In this document: piece by piece, positions 57,001 to 64,000 of the stretch | How positions within the stretch are numbered: position 1 is the first letter of the stretch | How the letters are laid out: every line of letters starts with the position of its first letter | Origin: Ciona savignyi | Taxonomy: Eukaryota; Chordata; Ascidiacea; Phlebobranchia; Cionidae | Length of the DNA: 64,000 nucleotides | NCBI GenBank assembly: GCA_000149265.1 | Contig: CH003398.1 | Span: 384,476-448,475 of the forward strand | Direction: 5' to 3' | Made by a program: the position numbers and the translations under genes | Notes under the pieces: generated by a model | Database searches by the model: none | What the model was told of the DNA's origin: nothing | What the model saw: the letters and a program-made list of their open reading frames with translations, nothing else

Positions 57001-59729
57001 GTAACCTGTCGGACTTATAGGTAGATTTATTTTAACTAGAATAAGTTTACAGCTCCTGTATCTTTTTAAAATCTTGTTGGGCCCGACGATGCCTCTTATT
57101 GAACGAAAGTTCACACTTACATATTTTTTATGGGCTTAGTTTCGATACCATAATAGGCTTGTCACTCAAGCCTTTTTTTTATATGAAATAGTGCATGAAT
57201 CGGTCGCTTTAAACATTCGGCCACACGACCGTTCCTCACATTTATACCTATCAACGTCTGATCTTTTCTAGATTCCCGACGCCGGTGGTAGCAGTGGGAA
57301 CATGCCTGGCTGTTGTGCTGGTTTTAAGTCTCTTAACGCTATGTTGGTGTTTGCTTTCAAAGAAACGAAATGAATCTTTCTCCGATAACTTCGATCGACT
57401 TGCAAGCGCAAGAACCAGAGCTAACAGTGAATTTGGTGAGATAAAAGTCTGGATATCTATCGTAGCGTGTCGGACAACGATAAAGGGAGGGAAACTATAC
57501 GGTTGTGTGGATGAATGGTTAACGCAACCCATACTGACTCTTACACAAAAAGACGTTCCTGGTAACGATCCCATAATGGGTTCGAAACTTGGCACAGTAA
57601 AAAAAGGAGGAAAACAGGGAAGGAGGAAAACTGCTCACAAAAAAACTATAAAAAACTAATTCTAATCCTGCCCCGAACGGTAATTTTAACCCCAGAACTA
57701 ACCCTACCTATAACCCCAGCCCTTACAATAACTATAAGGCCATGATCTTTATTTTATTGTGCAGTTTTCCTTCTTCACTACTTCCCTCTTTCCCTCCCTT
57801 TAGTTTCCCGCGTGTGTGGAAAGGGCGAAGGAATTAAAACCAGCCGTATAATATAGCCGCTTGTGTCATTGGAAAATCAAAAGCAAGTCATGATCATACA
57901 GCACATAACTGCAATTTCACCGGTAGTTCAATATTGGAAAAAATAATAAGTTGAATACTATTAAAGGTTCGTCATATCCCCTCGGGGATATACATGACCC
58001 TATATTACACCGTGAGTTTTCAGTCGGTGGTTATGTTAACTGGAAATCCACCCAGTCAGTGTCAATTCAAGGTTAATATCAATAAACATTAATAAACCAG
58101 CACACCCACTATTGTTTAATGCGTCCATTTTTCGACAAAATTTACGATTAGGCGACTTTCTACTCCAACTATTGGGTTCGGCGTAAATTTCTTAAGCCAC
58201 ATTTTGTATTTTTAGCTACACTTTGTATGTCAACTACAAAATGGCGGCTTATAATATATCGCATACACACGCTAAATCCTGGCAAACGCTAATAACAGCT
58301 TATTTTCATTCTTGGGGCGACTTACTGCGTGGGCTTACAAGTAGCCATGGATGATTCACGTATTACCTCAATATGACGCTGGGCTACATATAACGAAACA
58401 TGCTTGACATTTCATACAGTTTTAATTCAATTGTTATATTTTAGAAACCATTCGGTTTAATAAGGCAGCTACGGTTTAGTGACTCGATCGGTTTTACCAT
58501 TTGTAATCCTGTATTTGAATAAAAAAATAGCGAATCGGTTTATTTCAGTAATCAGACCGTTCACGAAGGATGTACTGACGTTTAGGATTTCAGTTTCTTG
58601 TGTGTAATATAGAGTCCTTAACTATAAAGATTGCCTTTGACTAGAACAGTGGTTCTTAAAGTTTTTTAGTCGCGCCCCCTTGATGTTTGTTATTCATGCT
58701 CACGCCTCACCTAGCCTTAAAAATACAATTTTAAGAAAAACAAAAAAAAAACAAATATTTAATGGCCATTTTCCTGCTTAGTGTGAAGGATGCAACTGTT
58801 TTTGAAAAACTAGTCGTTTAATTCGAGGCTTTGTTGAAGACAATGCACATCGAAGATATGTTTCGTTTGTTAGATCAATCTCTCACTGTCTTGCACCCCC
58901 CTTGTAAAACTTTCACCACCCCCAAGGGGGGTTTGCCACCCAGTTACTTTTGTCTGTATAAACGCATGCACGCTCCACGCGGACATTCGATCCGATGTTT
59001 TACGTACGCCTACGCAGCGCGGATGATTAATACGGTTTGCGTGTCGTGCCACCTTGAACTATACAGCACACACAGGATAGCAATACAAGAAAAAAAACTA
59101 AATCAAAGGGGGGGGGCTTAAAGGAGGGAAACTGCACACTAAAATGAAGATTATGACATTACGGTTAGTTTTAAGATTGAGGTTAGTTTTGGGGTTACGA
59201 TTTGTATTTAGGGCAGGTTTAAATTCAGTTTCCTAAATTTTAGTAAGCAGTTTTCCTCCTTCCCTCTTTTTAGTGTTACCCTAAATCAAATCCTAACCTC
59301 GAGGTTTCAAAAAAGTCCAGCGCAGCGAGGTTAAATTGTAACTTTGGTGAAAATTAAATACAAAACACTAAATTTGTACTTTTATTAACTAGTCGTTTGT
59401 ATTTACAAAGTTACTTAAGTTTTCGTTCACCATTTCTTGGTGCTGAACGATTTTGCACCGTCTATAATTATTTATTGTGTTGGGGGGTTGATAATTGATT
59501 TTTTTTATATTTTTGTTATTTTATTTTTTTATATTTTTGTTATTTTATTTCAGGTTTAAACCTAGGCCGGGCGAAACCTGACCTTCCCCCCACCTACCAG
59601 CAGGTCACGGAAAACAGAAGTCAGTTTATCTGCGTCGACACTTCAAGCGATTCCACTTCACCGGGACCCAGGCCCGTCGAGCGACGCGACCGCCTGGATT
59701 CACGAAGCGACCAGGTTGAATCGGTGTGA
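54025..59729 (+). CDS. Shisa-like / STMC6 single-pass membrane protein with PPxY tail
   Basis: Four exons with matching phases: 54025-54079, 55310-55457, 57272-57435, 59554-59729; 180 aa. Signal peptide SSRVCIAALLFLQVF; a short ectodomain with six cysteines (23, 27, 35, 36, 44, 51), including the CC pair in PYCCEML; TM helix at about 73-96 (VVAVGTCLAVVLVLSLLTLC); a basic stop-transfer KKR; and a cytoplasmic tail with PPTY (134-137). This is the layout of the Shisa, WBP1/VOPP1 and CYYR1 superfamily: six conserved Cys, one TM and PPxY motifs that recruit WW-domain ubiquitin ligases for endosomal sorting. Which subfamily it belongs to is unclear; the C-x3-C...CC...C spacing is nearest CYYR1-type proteins. 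Introns 2 and 3 are packed with SINEs and MITEs. A poly(A) signal lies at 60097. Confidence 0.75.
54320..54545. repeat. GGGAATTATGGTTG minisatellite
   Basis: About 12-14 variable copies of a 14-16 bp unit (GGAATTATGGTTGGG, with GTCGGGG and GGAAACTATGG variants) in intron 1 of the Shisa-like gene. Strong G/T strand bias. Confidence 0.88.
55512..55583 (+). repeat. SINE-B copy
   Basis: ACGGTCGTGTGGCAGAATGG then TTAACGCGGCCGATACATAT. Clear tRNA-Ser-like head, tail lost. Confidence 0.6.
55586..55642. repeat. 30-bp direct duplication
   Basis: Two units of GCCTATCCTGATTTT(A/G)AAACTAAGCCT. Confidence 0.85.
55690..55800 (-). repeat. degenerate SINE-A fragment
   Basis: GGACATTCATGTGCATTTCT, GGTGGGAAAAC, TTGTTAACACAG and ACTATTGCTGTGTGTTACAT follow the SINE-A order with many changes. 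Confidence 0.5.
56005..56100 (-). repeat. SINE-B copy, diverged
   Basis: GAATCGTTCGCGCTCACCAT followed by CACACGACCG; the tail is obscured. Confidence 0.45.
56742..57012 (-). repeat. SINE-A copy
   Basis: ATAGGATATTCATGTTTATT to TTTTGGTTGAAAGGCGTAAC. The terminal head bases are diverged. It lies in intron 2 of the Shisa-like gene. Confidence 0.8.
57130..57234 (-). repeat. SINE-B copy
   Basis: GGGCTTAGTTTCGATACCAT tail to ATTCGGCCACACGACCG head. It ends about 35 bases before the acceptor of the Shisa-like exon at 57272. Confidence 0.62.
57498..57592 (+). repeat. SINE-B copy
   Basis: ACGGTTGTGTGGATGAATGG head; ATCCCATAATGGGTTCGAAA tail. Together with the copy at 57130 it flanks one coding exon in inverted orientation. 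Confidence 0.6.
57595..57805. mobile_element. M1 MITE copy
   Basis: CAGTAAAAAAAGGAGGAAAA to CTTTCCCTCCCTTTAGTTTC, with CCCCAGAACTAACCCTACCT inside. Confidence 0.75.
59105..59283. mobile_element. M1 MITE copy
   Basis: AAAGGGGGGGGGCTTAAAGG to CCTCCTTCCCTCTTTTTAGT. The interior GGTTAGTTTTGGGGTTACGA is in the opposite sense to the 57595 copy. Confidence 0.75.
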
Positions 59730-60096
59730 ACGTAACAGCGGGATTTTCTCAAACGAAAATAGATCGACATACCGAAGCGAAGATTAAAGCGTCAAAGGCG
59801 GATTTAAAGGACATGGTAAACAAGCCGGACAATGGAAGTGCGCTTTATTGTATGGACTATGAACTTCTGTGCCCACAAATCGCTGACAAGACTTTAAAAT
59901 AATTGTTTCTATCTTTTTTCTGACCAATATCAAAAAGTCCCTGAGACCAAAATGACTTTGAAAATGATATCGTTTCTTACCTTTTTCTTTTTTATGAACA
60001 ACATGAAAAAATCCCAATGACCAATATGACTTTGAAAAAAATATCTTTTTTTTCTTATCGTTTCTTGCTTTTTTAGAATTCGTTTCTTTTTAGGTC

Positions 60097-60102
60097 AATA
60101 AA
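60097..60102 (+). promoter_or_regulatory. poly(A) signal, Shisa-like gene
   Basis: AATAAA 370 bases after the stop, followed by the G/T-rich ATGTTCTGTG. Confidence 0.5.
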
Positions 60103-60427
60103 ATGTTCTGTGAATCTAACCACGCTCTATCAATAATGCAGCCTAGCGGTTCTTTTATGTATAATACAGTGTTAAAACTCTTTTCAGTTTTATATTAAAT
60201 TCTTGCGTCAAAGGATCTTTAGTGAAAGTAATTAAAAATACAGATTTAAATTTTGATTTCGGTGAAAAATTAGTTTCTTTTAAGGGAAAAGAGTTGCTTT
60301 TTCAATTATGTGTAACGTCCGTTTAACTTTAGTTGGTAATCTAAGACGAAATAGACAGGTGTAGTATTCCGCTGTAGGTTGAACTGATGTTTCGTTTATA
60401 TGAAATGGACAATTAATATAGCTATAG

Positions 60428-60522
60428 GTACGGTCGTAGGTAGTCTAATGGTTAATGCCACCGATTTATGTACCGAAACGGTGTTAGCTACGACCTTATC
60501 ATGGGTTCGAAACTAAGATCGG
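60428..60522 (+). repeat. SINE-B copy
   Basis: ACGGTCGTAGGTAGTCTAAT head through TTATCATGGGTTCGAAACTA tail; the most complete plus-strand member. Confidence 0.65.
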
Positions 60523-60689
60523 TTAAAAATATACGTTTATAGCTTGATCTTCACATGATAGCCCCTGTATTTTTGAAATCTTTTTATTATTTCTTCGAAA
60601 TTACTGCGTCTGCTATAATGATAATAATTCAAGCTTAAGAAACCGGACTATGGTACTAGATTATCCCAGTTTCTAGATTTAGGAAATTT

Positions 60690-60862
60690 TAGGTTTATCC
60701 CCGTGAATGCGAAAGAAACCCATTAATACTCTGGGTCCAGGCAATGTCTGTTTGCCCAACGGCACAACCGACCAGCTAGCGACCAGTTCCGCACCTGCAA
60801 CCTTTCGATTGAAATGCGTCGCACTATATCATCAGACTAACCGGACGGATAATTTATGTTTA
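60690..60862 (-). repeat. SINE-A copy with internal deletion
   Basis: TTTAGGTTTATCCCCGTGAA is joined directly to AACCCATTAATACTCTGGGT, so about 130 bases of the body are missing. Head end TATATCATCAGACTAACCGG. Confidence 0.75.
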
Positions 60863-61277
60863 CCGTTGTGGTCTCCCACACACGGGTAAAGATTAATGGG
60901 ACTTGTCGAGGTATAAAACGAAGTATAGGAAAATAAATATAAAAGTAAAAACACCCAATTTGTTCAAAATTTTCAAAAAAATATAAAATCTAGATACAAT
61001 TGTAATAAAGTATTATTAATTGTATGAAACAGCTGTCCCACAAAAAAAACGAAAAAATACAAACAAAAAAACTTTCGTTAATCGAAGTTAGCTATAACCT
61101 AGATATGCAGCGGCCATTGTAAAATATACAACAGTGGAATTCCTAAAATACACATTCATAAAGAACGCATATTTTCTTTATTTCCGGCGTCGATAAGTTT
61201 AAATACGATCGAGGCTAATTGGGTTGAAAATTTAAGGAATCACAACTAGGATAATCCAGATTTTTTAAAGTGCTTGT

Positions 61278-61543
61278 CCTACCGCTTAGTATGACGGTTT
61301 AATGCGACGCCTATCCTCCAAGGGTTGTAGTTTCGAAACTGGTCGCTAGCTAGTCGGTTGTGTCCTTGGGCAAGGCACTTTAAGAATGGGTTCTACTAAA
61401 TTGAAGGAACATGTGAATCATACACAAAACACTGCAATATCTCCGGTAAAGTGACAGCGGGCAGAGGTGATCTGACGATTGCCCGTGTGTTAACCTCCTT
61501 GGTTTTCCCATTCACGGGGATAAACATGAATATCCTATCCAAT
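61278..61543 (+). repeat. SINE-A copy
   Basis: CTACCGCTTAGTATGACGGT head, GTGTCCTTGGGCAAGGCACT body, CATGAATATCCTATCC tail, with a short deletion before the ATGGGTTCTACTAAATTGAA block. Confidence 0.85.
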
Positions 61544-63014
61544 AAATTTGATAAACAAACACCTTACAGTCGATCGAAAACGCGGTTTAAAAGTTTTCCT
61601 TAAGTTTTACCGGAGTTGTTCAATCCGCATTACAGCTTTGGAGATCCTACTTATTTTAGGAGTTAATTAAGCTCAAACATAATTTTGGGTTGGCATTTTT
61701 GGCAGAGCCTTCTACATTTCCACATACCTTAAAAGAACTAAAAATGTCTTATTTGAATAATTTATATTGAGCGTTGGATTTGATACCATGAGATTGACTT
61801 GATCACTTACTGCTCGCCTAATTTGCGTTGTTGCATAAAGAACAATCCCTGGTTTTTGCCGACTTTCATTGTTTCAACCGTTGTGAGCATGTTATCAAAC
61901 GTTGTGATTATACCTGTTTATCCCTAATGTGTTACAATACGTGTGCAGGCAAAATGATTTTCTAATGTGAACACAACCTATGCAATAACCGGTCAATGTC
62001 TATTTTATAAAGCTCAAACGATACACGTTTATTCACGTGAAACCCTAATTCTGTATAACTACAAACACAATTGTTGTGTATTACCCGAGGTGATTTAATG
62101 ACCACAAACTAAGATCATGTTCATTAGAGCAATTAATCAATTCACAAGCCGTCAGATCAAATGGATCGGACTCAACTTTGTTACCATTATCAACATATCA
62201 ACAGTAGATGGATAACAAGTTTAAGTTGGTAGTTGAGGGACCCAACAGTTCATGTTGAAAACCCTATTAAGTGCCAGTTGTATGTGCACAAAACAACATG
62301 TTTTCCAATACCGCAGTAATCAGTATAACATAACCTTTTCCGCGCACTAAAGCTTTAGCTAACACTTCCTGCGTTATCATGCCACGATTTCACGATCCAC
62401 TTGTTTAAAAGGTCACAAAACCTGATTTATTCGCTAAGGCGGCGAGCACGACTCAAAATTATGTCATAAAAGGTCAAAAACAGAAGGGAATAATCAGCGC
62501 CCGAAGTGCACGTTTCAAAAGGAAAATATTTTGACCGAATATTGTGGTAATGTTGGGTATTACAACGAGAATAGTTCAGTAGAAACTGGGAAAAAAGGAT
62601 CGATATTATGACAACGTTTTAAAACGCACAATGTTTTATAAGACTTGATTTTTTTTTATAAAAAATCATTATCAACGCGAATAGAATAATGTAAATAGGA
62701 GATTTTCCTAATGGTTCGGTATATATTCATCCGCATATGATGGAACCATTTGCATAAAAAAAACAGCAAAAACATTGAAAAAAACGCACGATTATTCTTC
62801 AATATTGGTTTTACTGTGTTCCCATTGCAAAAACAAGATTGGCAACACAATTTATGTATTGGTATTATCAAACGCCCTAAAAGAAACAAAAAGCTGACTA
62901 ATTATTTAGCCTTACTTTTGGGTTGAGCAAAAAAAGGTTTAAAGTTTGTGTAAACAAGCGAGTTTAATCCGCTGGACCAAACAGCAGTGGAATCTCTATA
63001 GAGTTCAAACGAGT

Positions 63015-63144
63015 TCATTTTCCCTGAAGGTCCCATCTCCATATTGTGGAATCGTCACAAACGCATATAAGGATGCTTCCGTCCTTTGAAAATGCGGTTT
63101 GTCGGATCGTAGTCGTGCACCGTACGTTGCTTAGTGTATACGAC
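63015..63144 (-). CDS. last exon of a WD40-repeat protein (partial gene)
   Basis: On the minus strand a TTTGCCTGCAG acceptor opens 130 nt ending at TGA. The frame gives [13 protein letters not shown] then [20 protein letters not shown] and [29 protein letters not shown] is a WD40 blade in the usual form (F-S-x-D-G-x-x-L....D-x-T-x-x-x-W). As the final blade it would close the propeller. All earlier exons lie beyond the right edge. I cannot name the protein. The acceptor sits at the edge of a tandem array. Confidence 0.6.
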
Positions 63145-63149
63145 CTGCA

Positions 63150-63592
63150 GGCAAAGTGCGTTTCTTTAGTGCGAGGCCGTGCTAAAGCAAAATGCACTGG
63201 GTCCAACCGATTCGTTTAAAGTGCGTTTCCTTTCGTTTAAATCCGTACTAATACAAAATGCACTGAGTCCAACTAATATATTTTCGTTTAAAGTGCGTTT
63301 CTTCAGTTTGACGTCGTATACTAATGCAAAATGAACTGGACTTTACCAGCTATAGATTCGTTTAATGTGCATTTCTTTAGTTTGAGGCCGTACTAATGCA
63401 AATTGCACTGGATTTAATCAACTATAGATTCGTTTAAAGTGCGTTTTTTTTTTAATTTGAGGCCGTACTAATGCAAATTGCACTGGAGTTTACCAACTAT
63501 AGATTCGTTTAATGTGCATTTCTTTAGTTTGAGGCCGTACTAATGCAAATTGCACTGGATTTAATCAACTATAAATTCGTTTACACGTTGTC
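63150..63592. repeat. 65-75 bp tandem repeat, 6 copies
   Basis: Units begin at about 63156, 63221, 63293, 63367, 63439 and 63514. Each holds GTGCGTTTCTTTAGTTTGAG or GTGCATTTCTTTAGTTTGAG, GCCGTACTAATGCAAA and TTGCACTGGATTTA. The first units are the most diverged and overlap the 3' splice-site region of the WD40 exon. Confidence 0.9.
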
Positions 63593-63654
63593 CCGTGCAT
63601 GAATTTTATGTTTTTAGATTTCACTTCCGGTAATAATAGTAAGATAGTACAATT

Positions 63655-63812
63655 TGCGGAAAGGAGTGAAACTGCGCACTAAAATTACGGAACTCATTTA
63701 AACCCTGCACTAAACACTAATCTCTAACCCTTACTCTAACCCCATGTTTAAACTATCTCTGTCATAATCTTCATTTTAGTGAGCAGTTTTCCGCCTTTTA
63801 GTTTTCCCCAAA
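63655..63812. mobile_element. M1 MITE copy
   Basis: CGGAAAGGAGTGAAACTGCG to AGTTTTCCGCCTTTTAGTTT, interior CCCTGCACTAAACACTAATC. Shorter and more diverged ends than other members. Confidence 0.7.
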
Positions 63813-64000
63813 AACAAATGTTATTTCATGTCTTATTTTGCCGATAATAAAAAATACAATTACATCACAATTTATTTACAATGATGACGATGGTAATTAC
63901 AGATAATCGCATCGTTTGTGCAGTAATCTTGTAACAATGGTTATGTAATACTCCGGCGGTTCTCTTTAGATTCGTATCGTTTATTAAAACTGTTGGTTTC

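Larger units (their letters stand above)
59730..63014. other. intergenic region with SINE copies
   Basis: Between the Shisa-like stop codon and the WD40 terminal exon. Apart from the poly(A) signal and three SINEs noted separately, I see only AT-rich sequence. A MITE-free block at 61545-62940 shows no recognisable gene. Confidence 0.5.

Noticed and set aside
57251-57595. Antisense and extended plus frames over the TM exon at 57272-57435
   Set aside because: The plus frame beyond 57435 reads through a GTGAGA donor into SINE-B; the minus frame is antisense of the exon and the SINE.

Overview
This is a eukaryotic (animal) genomic window: split genes with canonical GT-AG introns, AT-rich introns, dense short interspersed repeats and three assembly gaps (13168-13267, 24267-24366, 44672-44849). 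Gene content is metazoan, and the repeats (tRNA-headed SINEs, a TIR-bearing MITE family) together with compact introns and possible trans-splice acceptors suggest a tunicate such as Ciona. The species call is inference, not proof. All gene models below were built by hand from splice sites, reading-phase agreement and remembered family motifs.

Layout. 571-2506 (-): first four coding exons of an ataxin-10 gene running off the left edge. 5320-25376 (-): CLINT1/epsinR, 13 exons seen plus one apparently lost in a gap, with an apparent 1-base frameshift in the assembly and a possible 48-nt cassette exon. 27905-28242 (+): a TATA-box promoter and a very small secreted-peptide gene. 30926-38680 (-): complete PDCD4 (12 coding exons, 434 aa). 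38681-40039: head-to-head intergenic promoter region. 40040-41635 (+): single-exon mitochondrial poly(A) polymerase (MTPAP). 41942-44187 (+): a short mitochondrial IF3-like protein with only the C-terminal domain. 45876-48352 (-): a clarin (5 exons, 237 aa). 53632-53807 (-): a lone possible exon. 54025-59729 (+): a Shisa-like (six-cysteine, PPxY) single-pass membrane protein (4 exons, 180 aa). 63015-63144 (-): last exon of a WD40 protein that continues beyond the window.

Functional links. MTPAP and the IF3-like gene are adjacent, on the same strand, about 300 bases apart, and both belong to mitochondrial gene expression; they may be co-transcribed. The other genes (endosomal clathrin adaptor, translation repressor, tetraspan sensory-cell protein, PPxY adaptor) show no obvious pathway link.

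Repeats. At least two tRNA-derived SINE families, a MITE family with GGGCAAC-type ends and a G/T-rich interior, two hAT-like MITEs, a 1.2-kb 28-bp minisatellite inside a CLINT1 intron, several smaller tandem arrays, and a foldback element carrying a tRNA-Asp-like pseudogene. The clearest new-looking items are the IF3-C-only protein, the tiny secreted-peptide locus with an arginine-rich segment behind an in-frame stop, the CLINT1 frameshift and cassette exon, and the foldback/tRNA composite.
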